From contig NZ_CP136925.1 of assembly GCF_037126245.1 (NCBI RefSeq), positions 2,496,001 to 2,560,000 on the forward strand: a stretch of DNA of 64,000 nt. The letters are read 5' to 3'. Shown in pieces: positions 1 through 8,526 of this stretch. The notes beneath the pieces are model-generated. The model was given only the letters and a program-made list of their open reading frames with translations. It searched no databases and was not told the DNA's origin. The translations under genes and the position numbers were made by a program. The DNA comes from Mangrovimonas cancribranchiae. GTDB taxonomy: Bacteria; Bacteroidota; Bacteroidia; Flavobacteriales; Flavobacteriaceae. Positions within the stretch are counted from its first letter, which is position 1, and each line of letters opens with the position of its first letter.

Positions 1-249
1 GCGCCCTTCTTGAAACCCTCTAAAAGGCATTCCTGTAGATTGCCCCCAAACAAAGACACTATTTGTCGCAAAATCGCCAAACAAACGGTTAAAAGCGTTT
101 TCTAAACCTCGTGCTGAGCCCAATAAGCCAATAAGCAGTAAAATTCCCCACCAAACGCCTACCATGGTTAAGACTGATCTTAACTTGTTTTTATTGAAGC
201 TATCAAAAACTTCTTGCCAGGTATCTCTATCTAATAAAAATCTTAACAT
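1..249 (-). CDS. ABC transporter permease (MacB-type), N-terminal part only
   Basis: The first 83 codons of a permease whose remainder lies beyond the left edge of the window. It starts with ATG and has a MacB/FtsX-type N-terminus: an amphipathic stretch, then one hydrophobic helix at about residues 23-45, then the start of a periplasmic domain. Its opening is clearly paralogous to the next permease (shared patterns: W-x-E-x-F-x-S-x-N-K-N, R-S, then F-G-x-x-A-x-N-S). It begins one base after the stop codon of that permease, so the three ABC genes form one operon. Such pairs of permeases with one ATPase usually form MacB/LolCDE-like exporters. The substrate cannot be inferred. Confidence 0.85.
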   Translation of the reverse strand, partial: MLRFLLDRDTWQEVFDSFNKNKLRSVLTMVGVWWGILLLIGLLGSARGLENAFNRLFGDFATNSVFVWGQSTGMPFRGFQEGR

Positions 250-250
250 G

Positions 251-1480
251 TTAATCGTTTCTTAAAGCTACAATAGGTTTTATTTGTGACGCTTTTTTTG
301 CTGGTAAATATCCAGCAATTGCACCTGCTACAATAAGCGTAATTGTGGCACCAACCACTAAACTATTGCTTACGCCTGGATCTTTTATAAAATACGTTTC
401 TAAACTTGGTGCAGCCAGTTCTAAAACACCAACTCCTAATAGCAGACCAACATATCCCGCTATGGCCGTAATTATTATAGATTCTAATAAAATAATTGAT
501 ATAATAGACCGTGGTGAAGCTCCTAAGGCTTTTCGAATACCAATTTCTTTAGTACGCTCTTTTACAATAAAAATCATGATATTACTTATCCCTACAATAC
601 CGGCTATAAGTGTACCAAAACCAATAACTAAAATAATTACGGTTAAACTACTAGTCATGATATCGACTTGCTTAGTGCCTTGAGCCATATTAAAAATACG
701 AATCGCACGTTGATCGTTTCTTGCCACAGAAAAACGCTGTTTTAATTTACTTTCAATGGTATTTCCAAAGGCTAATGCTTCATCTGAATTCATTTCAGGG
801 TTATATGTTAAATGCATTAAATCAACATAATCGTTATTACCATAAACAAACTGTGTGGTACTAATAGGCATGTAAATAACTCGTTCTTCACTATCGCCTT
901 CATCATCGGTAAAAACACCTGCTATTTTATATTGAATGCCGCCTATGTTAATATACTTCCCTATGGGATTTTCTCTTTTAAATAAATCGTCTTCTACAGT
1001 CTGACCAATGACAACAATTTTAGTTCTATTTGTAACATCGCTTTGGTTGATGTAGCGACCATCTTTTACTTTATTATTTTCGATGAACATATATTCGGGA
1101 TATACGCCTCGAACTTCGTAAGTATTTTTTTCGCCTTTGTAAGCAACGCTTGCTGTACGATTTACTTTAGAGGTTATATATTGAACATTGTCTCCGAATT
1201 CATCTAAAATGTAATCGCGATCTTCATTTTTAAATTGTATGAGTCTTCCTGACTGAAGACCTTTATAAGGCTTGGTTGTTTTTCCTGGAAAAATTATAAT
1301 GGAGTTATTGGCATCGGTACCAAAAGCTTCTTTAAAGGTGTTTTTTAGCCCATTTGCTATACCGAAAAGTATGGCAAATAACAATATAGCAAAGGCCACG
1401 GTAAAACCAGATAGCAAACTTCTGGTTCTATTTTTATTAATACTTTGAAATATTTCGCGCCAAAGATCTATATCAAACAT
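251..1480 (-). CDS. ABC transporter permease, MacB/FtsX family
   Basis: A 409-residue inner-membrane permease with the MacB layout: one N-terminal transmembrane helix (about 22-45), a large periplasmic MacB_PCD domain (about 50-260), and an FtsX domain with three helices at the C-terminus (about 282-400). A cytoplasmic loop with E-R-T-K-E-I-G-I-R-K-A-L-G-A sits where the ATPase couples, which is the typical FtsX coupling motif. The start codon overlaps the end of the ATPase gene by 8 bp, and the stop is one base from the second permease. The complex is expected to drive export of a lipid, peptide or lipoprotein by mechanotransmission; the substrate is unknown. Confidence 0.92.
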   Translation of the reverse strand: MFDIDLWREIFQSINKNRTRSLLSGFTVAFAILLFAILFGIANGLKNTFKEAFGTDANNSIIIFPGKTTKPYKGLQSGRLIQFKNEDRDYILDEFGDNVQYITSKVNRTASVAYKGEKNTYEVRGVYPEYMFIENNKVKDGRYINQSDVTNRTKIVVIGQTVEDDLFKRENPIGKYINIGGIQYKIAGVFTDDEGDSEERVIYMPISTTQFVYGNNDYVDLMHLTYNPEMNSDEALAFGNTIESKLKQRFSVARNDQRAIRIFNMAQGTKQVDIMTSSLTVIILVIGFGTLIAGIVGISNIMIFIVKERTKEIGIRKALGASPRSIISIILLESIIITAIAGYVGLLLGVGVLELAAPSLETYFIKDPGVSNSLVVGATITLIVAGAIAGYLPAKKASQIKPIVALRND

Positions 1481-2174
1481 ACTGCTCTGCTCTTACTTGA
1501 TCTACTTTAGTATCTTCCATAATAACACCATCTTTAAGTCGTACAATACGTTTACACATATTAGCAATATCCTCTTCATGGGTTACCATTAGTATGGTTT
1601 TACCTTCATCGTTTAAATGCTGAATAAAAGCCATAATTTCATACGATGTTTTGGTATCTAAGGCTCCTGTCGGCTCATCGGCTAAAAGGAGTTTAGGGTT
1701 TGCTGCCAAGGCTCTTGCTATAGCAACACGTTGTTTTTGCCCACCAGAAAGTTCGTTTGGTAAATGATGTGCCCATTCTTTTAAGCCTACTTTTTCTAAA
1801 TGAAATAAGGCTTTCTCTTGACGTTCTTTACGTTTTAAACCTTGATAGTATAGCGGCAAGGCTACATTTTCTAAAGCGTTTTTATAGTTTATAAGATTGA
1901 AAGATTGAAAAATAAACCCTAAAAACTTATTACGATAGATAGCGGCTTTTTTCTCGGTGAGGTTTTTAATAGGAACATCATCCAATACATATTCACCAGA
2001 ATCAGCTTCGTCTAGCATACCTATAATATTTAAAAGTGTAGATTTCCCAGAACCCGATGACCCCATAATAGCGACCATTTCGCCGTCAGTTACAGAAAGA
2101 TCTATGCCTTTTAAAACATGTAAACTAGAATCTCCTATTGGATAGGATTTATGAAGATTTTTAATTTGTAACAT
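1473..2174 (-). CDS. ABC transporter ATP-binding protein (MacB/LolD type)
   Basis: A 233-residue ATPase with all motifs intact: Walker A GSSGSGKS at residues 38-45, signature LSGGQKQR near 142-149, Walker B LLLADEPTGALD just after it, and the H-loop histidine in VTHEE. These place it in the LolD/MacB/FtsE group that partners with FtsX-type permeases, two of which follow in the same operon. It is the first gene of the operon. I did not find a consensus promoter in the 139 bp upstream, although transcription should begin there or in the preceding gene. Confidence 0.95.
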   Translation of the reverse strand: MLQIKNLHKSYPIGDSSLHVLKGIDLSVTDGEMVAIMGSSGSGKSTLLNIIGMLDEADSGEYVLDDVPIKNLTEKKAAIYRNKFLGFIFQSFNLINYKNALENVALPLYYQGLKRKERQEKALFHLEKVGLKEWAHHLPNELSGGQKQRVAIARALAANPKLLLADEPTGALDTKTSYEIMAFIQHLNDEGKTILMVTHEEDIANMCKRIVRLKDGVIMEDTKVDQVRAEQYV

Positions 2175-2313
2175 ATACTTTTTTGATTGGTATTGATGGT
2201 AAACCCATAAGTTAGACTTGAAATCAAGAAAAATGTTACAATAAAAGTAAATTTTATTTACAGACGCTCTTTTCTTACTGTGTTAAACTTTTTGTAAAAT
2301 AGGGTTTCACCTC

Positions 2314-3222
2314 TTATTTTTCGTACTGAATGCCAAGCTCAACTAATGGATTCATGTAATAGTACTTTACTTTCCCAAATGACTTCCACCGCATTTTACG
2401 GGTCATGTGTGTCCAAGGTTGCCCACGATAACTCGACCAGGTTAATGATTCATCATCGTAAGTCATTACCAAATTTGGTGTGGTTACGTACATACTTTTT
2501 TTAGGGTGATTAGGCTGTGGGTTAATCGCTTCTATACTTACACAAACTCCATATTTTAAAAATGGTACAAATTCATCTTTAAGAAGTATTTTGATACGTT
2601 GGTTTTTATTTTTAGGCTTTATTATAGTATCGAAGCTAGAAATAGGTTTTGCTGGACGTTTGCGAATCGTATCAAATTCATAAAATTTTACTCTAAAAAA
2701 AGTTGGATACATATCATAATCCTCAATCTTTTTCTTTTTAAGCTTAAAAGCCACCCAGGCTACTTTTCCTGAAACTAAAGACTCATTTTTAATGTACAAA
2801 CACCTTTCATAACCAAAAGGCACGGACGATTTAAATTTAACTTTTTTGCGTTTAACCCCTAATGTTTTTATTGCTGTATATTTTTTTCTTTTCGCGTTAA
2901 CTAAAACTTCATTTAAAGTTATTTCTTGAGGCAACAACTTTATAATTAAAGGCTGCTTTTTATGCACAAGTGTTATTAGCGGAATTTGTTTGTTTTTATA
3001 ACCTAGCGCCGACACAAATAAAGTATCGTTAGTGTGTTTATCTAGGTTGAATGTAAACTTCCCTAAACTATCGGTAGCAGTACCGTAATTAGAGTTTAAA
3101 ACACTTAAATTGGTATAGGGTAATAGAATATTGGAAAGACTATCGCGAATAGTCCCAGAAATGTTTTGTGATTGACTATAGGTTATTATAAAAAAGCAGA
3201 TAATACAAAACAACAATCGCAT
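2314..3222 (-). CDS. CarboxypepD_reg-like domain exported protein
   Basis: A 302-residue protein with a signal peptide (about residues 1-18, ending S-Q-S-Q) followed by a CarboxypepD_reg-like beta-sandwich (about 20-107: ISGTIRD..., then G-T-A-T-D-S-L-G-K-F, VSALGYK). This module is the plug-preceding fold of Bacteroidota outer-membrane transporters, but here no TonB-dependent barrel follows. The C-terminal 190 residues are basic and beta-rich with no motif I recognise. Its start codon overlaps the stop of the 72-residue gene by one base, so it is co-transcribed with the oxidase maturation cluster, though its role there is not evident. Confidence 0.75.
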   Translation of the reverse strand: MRLLFCIICFFIITYSQSQNISGTIRDSLSNILLPYTNLSVLNSNYGTATDSLGKFTFNLDKHTNDTLFVSALGYKNKQIPLITLVHKKQPLIIKLLPQEITLNEVLVNAKRKKYTAIKTLGVKRKKVKFKSSVPFGYERCLYIKNESLVSGKVAWVAFKLKKKKIEDYDMYPTFFRVKFYEFDTIRKRPAKPISSFDTIIKPKNKNQRIKILLKDEFVPFLKYGVCVSIEAINPQPNHPKKSMYVTTPNLVMTYDDESLTWSSYRGQPWTHMTRKMRWKSFGKVKYYYMNPLVELGIQYEK

Positions 3223-3440
3223 TAACGCTTCTTTTTATTGAAAGCTTTATAAATAGCGAACCCTATTCCGGCAACCAATATATAAGGTATTGCCATGAGG
3301 TAAATAATACCATCGTTAATACCTTTTGCGGCACTTTGCCCTTCTTCACTTTCTAATACAGCTCGACACATGGCACATTGCGCTTCTACTGGGATAGCCA
3401 ATAGTAGTAATAATAGTAAAAGTATCCACGCTTTTTTCAT
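3222..3440 (-). CDS. Small membrane protein with CxxC pair, oxidase cluster
   Basis: A 72-residue protein with a hydrophobic N-terminus that may be a signal peptide or first membrane helix (residues 5-20), a short segment with Cys-x-x-Cys in QCAMCRA directly after it, a second membrane helix (about 47-64) and a basic tail ending KKKR. The cysteine pair would lie on the periplasmic side. It lies 3 bp after the DUF420 gene and overlaps the next gene by one base. Its place beside SCO and DUF420 suggests a role in copper or thiol handling during cytochrome oxidase assembly; this is inference from context. Confidence 0.7.
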   Translation of the reverse strand: MKKAWILLLLLLLLAIPVEAQCAMCRAVLESEEGQSAAKGINDGIIYLMAIPYILVAGIGFAIYKAFNKKKR

Positions 3441-3443
3441 AAA

Positions 3444-3980
3444 CTAGTTGTAATACGGTGATATCATAATATAAACCATAACACCTGAAATTGCAACATA
3501 CAACCATAAAGGAAAAGTTATACGTGCTATTTTTTTATGCCTTTCAAAGTTTTTTGTAATAGCTCTTACATAGGTAATTAATACAAAAGGAATAATAATA
3601 ATTGAAAGTAAGATATGGGTTATTAAAATGATATAATAAGTATATTTTAAAACCCCTTCGCCACCATATTTTGTAGAGTCGCTAGTCATATGATATGCCA
3701 CATACATACCTAAAAAAGCTACTGAAAAAAAGATGGCTACTTTAATAAGTCGTTCATGCAGTAAAGGTTTTTTATTAATAATCGCCCAATAAGCCGAAAT
3801 TAATAAAATTGCAGTTATAGCGTTTATAGAGGCATAAATGGGTGGCAAAAACGTTAACGGTTCAACATTGGGCAACTTTATACCAAACAAGGCTGCAACA
3901 GCTAATGGAATTACAACAGACAATACAACAATCCATTTGTTATATTTTTTTTCAGCGTCAAGGTTTTCTACATTACTCAT
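3444..3980 (-). CDS. DUF420 family membrane protein
   Basis: A 178-residue protein with about five transmembrane helices and conserved histidines in the helices (YHMTSD, THILLSI, ERHKKIAR). It fits the DUF420 family, which is widely found beside SCO and heme-copper oxidase genes and is thought to help oxidase assembly; the molecular role is not established. The start codon overlaps the end of the SCO gene by 8 bp, a sign of translational coupling. Confidence 0.85.
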   Translation of the reverse strand: MSNVENLDAEKKYNKWIVVLSVVIPLAVAALFGIKLPNVEPLTFLPPIYASINAITAILLISAYWAIINKKPLLHERLIKVAIFFSVAFLGMYVAYHMTSDSTKYGGEGVLKYTYYIILITHILLSIIIIPFVLITYVRAITKNFERHKKIARITFPLWLYVAISGVMVYIMISPYYN

Positions 3981-4719
3981 TTAATAATTTTTTTATATCC
4001 TGTTTTAGCATGGTTATTTCTTCTTTTTGTCCATCATCATCAACTTGATCTTCAACACTTGTTACTCCTGAATAAAATATTTTAGGATTACCAAAGTTAT
4101 CCATTCTAGAACGGATGTAACCGTTTTTATCTATTAAAGCAAAATTTCCTGAATGTTCAAAACCTCCTGCTACTTCTGGGTTTTCACCTGCATAAATATT
4201 AAATCCTGTATTGGCTAATTCATAAATAGCTTCTTTATCTCCTGTCATTAAATGCCAATTAGGGTTTGTAATACCATATTGTTTGGCGTAATCGTTTAAC
4301 ACTTCTGGTGTATCGTGGGTTGGGTTTATTGAAAACGATGCTATACCAAAATTGGTATACGATGTAAACGCATTTTGTATGTGTACTAAGTTTCTATTCA
4401 TTTTAGGACATATTGTTGGGCATGTAGTGAAGAAAAACTCCACAACATATACTTTGCCTAAATAGTCGTTTTGCGTAATGGTATCGCCTTTATGGTTAAC
4501 AAAACTAAAAGCTGGTACTTTTTTTCGTTTGCCATTAATTTCTAAAAACGCTAAGGCACTTTCATCTGAAAAATTATTATCCTGCTCTTGAGTCATTCTA
4601 TCACTTCTAGTAATGTCGTTATTTTTAATTCTATCAACAATTTTAGGGATGAAAATGATACCGAAAACCAATATTATAAAAGCAATTCCTATGTAAGAAT
4701 AATTTTGTTTTTTGCTCAT
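3973..4719 (-). CDS. SCO1/SenC family copper chaperone
   Basis: A 248-residue membrane-anchored thioredoxin-fold protein. An N-terminal helix (about 8-27) anchors it with the domain in the periplasm. The copper site is complete: Cys100 and Cys104 in TTCPTICPKM and His189 in GFEHSGN. Proteins of this family deliver copper to the CuA centre of cytochrome oxidase subunit II or keep its cysteines reduced; the matching coxB lies at 28631-29692. It sits 4 bp after a degenerate SCO-like gene and overlaps the DUF420 gene. Confidence 0.95.
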   Translation of the reverse strand: MSKKQNYSYIGIAFIILVFGIIFIPKIVDRIKNNDITRSDRMTQEQDNNFSDESALAFLEINGKRKKVPAFSFVNHKGDTITQNDYLGKVYVVEFFFTTCPTICPKMNRNLVHIQNAFTSYTNFGIASFSINPTHDTPEVLNDYAKQYGITNPNWHLMTGDKEAIYELANTGFNIYAGENPEVAGGFEHSGNFALIDKNGYIRSRMDNFGNPKIFYSGVTSVEDQVDDDGQKEEITMLKQDIKKLLNE

Positions 4720-4723
4720 GTTT

Positions 4724-5422
4724 TTACTTTAAATCGTTAGCTCTTCGTGTTGTGGAATCGAAATTTCCTTTGCGTTTTTGCCTATATTCTGTAAACAAAA
4801 TACGTAAGTCTTCACTCATTTTATTTTTAAGTTCGGCAACTTCTATACAGTTGTATGATAATAACGGATAAACGTCTGCGTTTTTTGCAATCTCGCCATC
4901 GGTTCTATCGTCTAATCTTCCTCTTTGATTTTGTTCTTTATCTATTAAAAAAACCTGCTGTGAAGATAAATTCTCATCTAACCTTTTAGATGACCTTAAG
5001 CTACTGTACAATGTATTTATTTGTTGCTCGCTACCATAAACCAAATGCAAATATTCTAAGGGCTTATAACTCGCTATCTCTTTTTTAAGGTTTTCGCCTT
5101 GTTCTTCACTTCCTTTGGGTAATACAAATATAATTTGGAATGTTTTAAAGCCTTTAAATTTATCGTAAACCAATTCTTTAAGGTTAGACGCTTCAATAAG
5201 TTTTTCTTTTGGGTTACTACCTAAAAAGGCTAAAACCGTTAAATGATCTTTAATAAAAATTGGCTCCTTAGATACAAAGTTATTTATTTCTGAAATATTA
5301 GCTTTTACAACATCTAAAGCGTCATAATTATGCTTAGCAGGATATAGGAAAAGCAAAAACATGACTGGTAAAAAAAACAGTACACCTAGAACAATATACT
5401 TTTGAGAAGACTTTAGTTTCAT
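4724..5422 (-). CDS. SCO-like membrane-anchored protein lacking the copper site
   Basis: A 232-residue protein with one N-terminal membrane helix (about 8-28). No family is obvious, but several pieces follow the neighbouring SCO protein: a beta strand LTVLAFLGSN (61-70) where SCO has its FFFTTCPTIC strand, then an amphipathic helix, then a strand ending in LIDK-x4-R-x-R-x-D (159-171), matching LIDK-x4-R-x-R-x-D of the SCO neighbour, and a similar C-terminal helix. Both copper-binding cysteines are absent. I infer a degenerate SCO/thioredoxin-like paralogue. It is the first gene of the oxidase-maturation operon, just after a terminator. Confidence 0.6.
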   Translation of the reverse strand: MKLKSSQKYIVLGVLFFLPVMFLLFLYPAKHNYDALDVVKANISEINNFVSKEPIFIKDHLTVLAFLGSNPKEKLIEASNLKELVYDKFKGFKTFQIIFVLPKGSEEQGENLKKEIASYKPLEYLHLVYGSEQQINTLYSSLRSSKRLDENLSSQQVFLIDKEQNQRGRLDDRTDGEIAKNADVYPLLSYNCIEVAELKNKMSEDLRILFTEYRQKRKGNFDSTTRRANDLK

Positions 5423-5438
5423 AGGTACAAAAATAAAA

Positions 5439-5463
5439 AAAGGCGGTTTAAAAACCGCCTTTT
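5439..5463 (-). terminator. Rho-independent terminator after the cox III/IV operon
   Basis: The inverted repeat AAAGGCGGTTT / AAACCGCCTTT with a three-base loop is followed on the minus strand by a long T-rich run. It lies 19 bp after the cytochrome oxidase subunit IV stop codon and 17 bp before the next start codon, so it ends the ctaB-cox operon. Confidence 0.88.
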
Positions 5464-5481
5464 AATATCTATTTAACTTAA

Positions 5482-5862
5482 TTAAAAGTCTCTTGTGATA
5501 AATCCATTTTGGTAAACTCCTTGAATATATCCTCCTTCTTGAAGTAAAATAAAAACAAGGTAACATATTAAGAAAACTCCAGTCCAAACTACAGCTCTTC
5601 TTAGGCCTTTAGTTTCGTCTCTCATGTGCATGAAATCCCAAGTAATGTAATATGCTTTTACGATGGTTAAAATAATGAAAATCCAGTTTAAGATTTTCAT
5701 TCCTATAATTTTTCCTTCTAAAGCTTCTGGTTTGTATATCCCTAAAACAACCTCGATTGCTGTTACGATAGATAGTAATATTAAAACACCCCAAATTTTC
5801 TGGGTATTGCTTTTAAATTTAATTAAACCTCGTAATATTTCTAATTTATGTGCGTCTGCCAT
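5482..5862 (-). CDS. Cytochrome c oxidase subunit IV family protein
   Basis: A 126-residue protein with three transmembrane helices (about 22-42, 54-74 and 89-110), the arrangement of the prokaryotic oxidase subunit IV (COX4_pro/CyoD-like) family. These small subunits stabilise heme-copper oxidases and hold no cofactor. It comes last in the ctaB-cox III-cox III-cox IV operon and is followed by a strong terminator. The catalytic subunits I and II are encoded elsewhere in the window, behind alternative complex III. Confidence 0.85.
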   Translation of the reverse strand: MADAHKLEILRGLIKFKSNTQKIWGVLILLSIVTAIEVVLGIYKPEALEGKIIGMKILNWIFIILTIVKAYYITWDFMHMRDETKGLRRAVVWTGVFLICYLVFILLQEGGYIQGVYQNGFITRDF

Positions 5863-5891
5863 GATGTATGCTTTATTTTAAATCTGATAAA

Positions 5892-6875
5892 TTAAACTAA
5901 ATAGAAGAACGTAAATACAAATACCCAAACTAAATCTACAAAGTGCCAGTAAAGACCTACTTTCTCAACCATTTCGTAGTTTTTTCTTCTTTCGTAAGTT
6001 CCTAAAATAACATTAAAGAAAATAATGATATTAATTACAACACCCGAGAATACGTGAAATCCGTGGAATCCTGTAATAAAGAAAAAGAAATCTGCGAATA
6101 GAGGCGATCCATATTCATTTACATGAAGATTAGCACCTTCTACAACAGCTTTTCCATTAGCTTTTAATTGCTTAATAGATTCTTCTCTGGAAAGCACTGT
6201 TTTCTTTCCGTCTTCTGTTAATTGCTGTGTGCGAATTACAATATTCTCATTAGCTTCAAAACCACTCACCACTTCTTCTAGTGTAAAGGTTGGTAACGAC
6301 TCGTTATCTGTAAACCAGATACCGCTTTTACGCTGGTCTTCAACACGCGTTTTGTGTTCATTTACAATAGCAAAGTCTTTTAAAGCTACGCGATGACCTT
6401 CATTATCAACAAACTGTAAAATATTACCTCCTTTTGTTTGAATAGCTCCATAATCCCCTTTAATAAATGTTGCCCATTCCCACGCTTGAGAGCCAACGAA
6501 AATAATACCACCAATAATGGTAAGGAACATGTATATAGTTACTTTAGCTTTATTCATTTTATGTCCAGCATCTACAGCTAATACCATAGTTACCGAAGAC
6601 ATAATTAAAATAAAGGTCATGAATGCCACATAAATCATTGGCAATTCTTGCCCATGCAAAAACGGCACGTGAGTAAACACCTCGTCTGCAATTGGCCATG
6701 AGTCTATAAACTTAAATCTTGAAAATCCGTAGGCTGCTAAAAAAGCTGAAAACGTTAAGGCATCTGATAGGATAAAGAACCACATCATCATTTTACCATA
6801 ACTTGCTTTTAATGGTTGATTTCCACCACCCCAAGTTTTACCTTCTGTTCCAGTATTTACAACTGTCGTGTCCAT
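5892..6875 (-). CDS. Cytochrome c oxidase subunit III with soluble insertion
   Basis: A 327-residue subunit III (CoxC/CyoC family), an integral membrane part of the caa3-type oxidase. Family features are visible: the early helices (about 28-52, 78-103, 113-135), SQAWEWATFIKG, then FFFITGFHGFHVFSG and a final YWHFVDLVWVFVF. Unusually, the loop between helices after WEW and before FFFITGFHG (about residues 139-257) is about 120 residues long and hydrophilic, against a short loop in ordinary subunits III. A promoter-like sequence lies in the 138 bp upstream, so it may be expressed both from the operon and separately. Confidence 0.93.
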   Translation of the reverse strand: MDTTVVNTGTEGKTWGGGNQPLKASYGKMMMWFFILSDALTFSAFLAAYGFSRFKFIDSWPIADEVFTHVPFLHGQELPMIYVAFMTFILIMSSVTMVLAVDAGHKMNKAKVTIYMFLTIIGGIIFVGSQAWEWATFIKGDYGAIQTKGGNILQFVDNEGHRVALKDFAIVNEHKTRVEDQRKSGIWFTDNESLPTFTLEEVVSGFEANENIVIRTQQLTEDGKKTVLSREESIKQLKANGKAVVEGANLHVNEYGSPLFADFFFFITGFHGFHVFSGVVINIIIFFNVILGTYERRKNYEMVEKVGLYWHFVDLVWVFVFTFFYLV

Positions 6876-6902
6876 ATAATTGGTTTAGTTATTAAAGTTG
6901 CA

Positions 6903-6933
6903 CAAAAATAATCAATTTCTTCATCTAAAGAAA
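6903..6933 (-). promoter_or_regulatory. Candidate promoter for long cox III and cox IV
   Basis: On the minus strand this reads TTTC-N19-TATTTTTG. The -7 box matches the Bacteroidota consensus TAnnTTTG, the spacing is identical to that of the tRNA-Gln promoter in this window, and only the -33 box deviates (TTTC for TTTG). It sits 28 bp before the start codon in the only sizeable gap inside the cox operon. The rest of that gap (6876-7013) is AT-rich, with nothing else recognisable. Confidence 0.5.
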
Positions 6934-7013
6934 TATGATTTTTCTAATTTTTGATTTGAAATCCTTTATACTCCTTAAAAGTTCTTGATGTTAACTATAT
7001 TAAGCCCGTAAAA

Positions 7014-7595
7014 TCAACTTATATAATTCAAGAACAAAAACAGAAATAACCAAAGAAAATCAACAAAATGCCAGTAAGTTGTAGATAATTCTACCCCTAA
7101 TAAATTACTAGGCGAATACTTTTGTTTATAATGATTATAAATTACTACTAAAATTGATATTAGCCCAACAACAACGTGCAAGATGTGTACAAATGCTATA
7201 ATATACACAAAACTCATTGTTACATTACTAGTGGGACCAGTAAATGCATACCCTAAATCTATAATTTGTTTAAAGCCTATTAATTGACTCCAAATAAAAA
7301 CAATTCCTAAGAGAAGGGTTACCCATAATAACACTGTTGCTTGCGCGTTTTTATTATTCTTGATAGCACGTTTAGCTAACAAAAAGGTTATGCTACTTAT
7401 TACGATTAATATGGTGCTCGTTATAAAAGCTTGTGGTAAACTAAAATCGTTTAACCAATCTGGTCTAGAACTACTAACAATAACGGCACTTGTTAATCCT
7501 GCAAAAGACATGGTTAAAGAGATAATTCCAAACCATAACATCATTTTTTTGGCTCTGTTATTTTTTTCCTGGTCAGTTCCTTGTGTTAAATCCAT
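7014..7595 (-). CDS. Cytochrome c oxidase subunit III (short form)
   Basis: A 193-residue heme-copper oxidase subunit III with five transmembrane helices. It carries the family pattern near its end: HILHVVVGLISI and TYWHFVDFLWLFLFLFL. It is the second gene of the operon, overlapping the 3' end of ctaB by 10 bp, and is followed by a second, longer subunit III. Paired subunit III genes are common in Bacteroidota caa3 oxidase loci; one may correspond to the helices that other oxidases carry on a single longer polypeptide. Confidence 0.92.
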   Translation of the reverse strand: MDLTQGTDQEKNNRAKKMMLWFGIISLTMSFAGLTSAVIVSSSRPDWLNDFSLPQAFITSTILIVISSITFLLAKRAIKNNKNAQATVLLWVTLLLGIVFIWSQLIGFKQIIDLGYAFTGPTSNVTMSFVYIIAFVHILHVVVGLISILVVIYNHYKQKYSPSNLLGVELSTTYWHFVDFLWLFLFLFLNYIS

Positions 7596-8515
7596 AAATG
7601 TCTTAAAAATTTATCTGCAACATAAACAACTTGCAACAAGGTTATATACAAAACACTAGCTAACATTAGTTGTTTCGCTGCATGAGACGTCATATTCTTA
7701 AATAGCTTAAAGGCATAATAAATCATAACAAAACCTAACAATCCTACTACCACAGCTGCTATTGGCGACAAGTAAAGTTTGCCTGTAAAACCAAACACAG
7801 GAATTAAAGACATAATAACTGTCCAGATAGTATACATAATGGTTTGTACTGCGGTACCTCTATCTCGTTTTCCGGTTGGCATCATATAAAAGCCACCTTT
7901 TTTATAATCGTCGTACAAGAACCATCCAATAGCCCAAAAGTGTGGAAATTGCCAAAAAAACTGAATAGCAAATAAGGTTCCTGGTTCTATACCAAAATCG
8001 TTAGTAGCAGCTACCCAACCTAACATAAAAGGTATGGCTCCTGGAATAGCTCCTACAAAAACAGATAAAGGCGTTTTAGTTTTTAAAGGTGTATAAACAC
8101 TTGTATATAAAAAAATTGAAATCGCACCAAACATAGCTGTTTGTGGATTTATGGTATACAAAATACCTATTCCCAAAACAGTGAAAATAGCAGCTATTAA
8201 AAAGGCTGTATTTACCGACATTCTCCCCGCTGGAATAGGTCTGTTTTTAGTACGGTCCATTAAAGCATCTAAATCCTTTTCAATAATTTGATTAAAAGCA
8301 TTAGAAGCTCCTACCATAAAATACCCACCAAGAGCTAAGAAAATAAGTGTTTTTGCAGAGACAGTTTCGGCGCCAAGTAAGTATCCTGCAATTGAAGAAA
8401 ACACGACACTTAAAGACAACCCCATTTTGGTTATTTCTTTAAAGTCTGAAACGATACTATGTTGTTTTATTGAAGTTTCTATAACAGCCAAAGTTAATCT
8501 GTACTTAGTCGCCAA
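7586..8515 (-). CDS. ctaB: Protoheme IX farnesyltransferase (heme O synthase)
   Basis: About 309 residues. A UbiA-family membrane prenyltransferase that adds farnesyl to heme B to make heme O, the precursor of the heme A used by the neighbouring oxidase. The first Mg-diphosphate motif is N-x3-EKDLDALMDRTKNRP (N-x-x-x-D-x-x-x-D class), and the second conserved loop reads YDDYKKGGFYMMP; about nine membrane helices follow the pattern. No in-frame ATG precedes the catalytic core: the longest frame begins at TTG 8515, and another TTG at 8491 is further from the promoter and may be the real start. A strong promoter lies just upstream. Confidence 0.95.
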   Translation of the reverse strand: MATKYRLTLAVIETSIKQHSIVSDFKEITKMGLSLSVVFSSIAGYLLGAETVSAKTLIFLALGGYFMVGASNAFNQIIEKDLDALMDRTKNRPIPAGRMSVNTAFLIAAIFTVLGIGILYTINPQTAMFGAISIFLYTSVYTPLKTKTPLSVFVGAIPGAIPFMLGWVAATNDFGIEPGTLFAIQFFWQFPHFWAIGWFLYDDYKKGGFYMMPTGKRDRGTAVQTIMYTIWTVIMSLIPVFGFTGKLYLSPIAAVVVGLLGFVMIYYAFKLFKNMTSHAAKQLMLASVLYITLLQVVYVADKFLRHLWI

Positions 8516-8526
8516 AATAGCGACTG

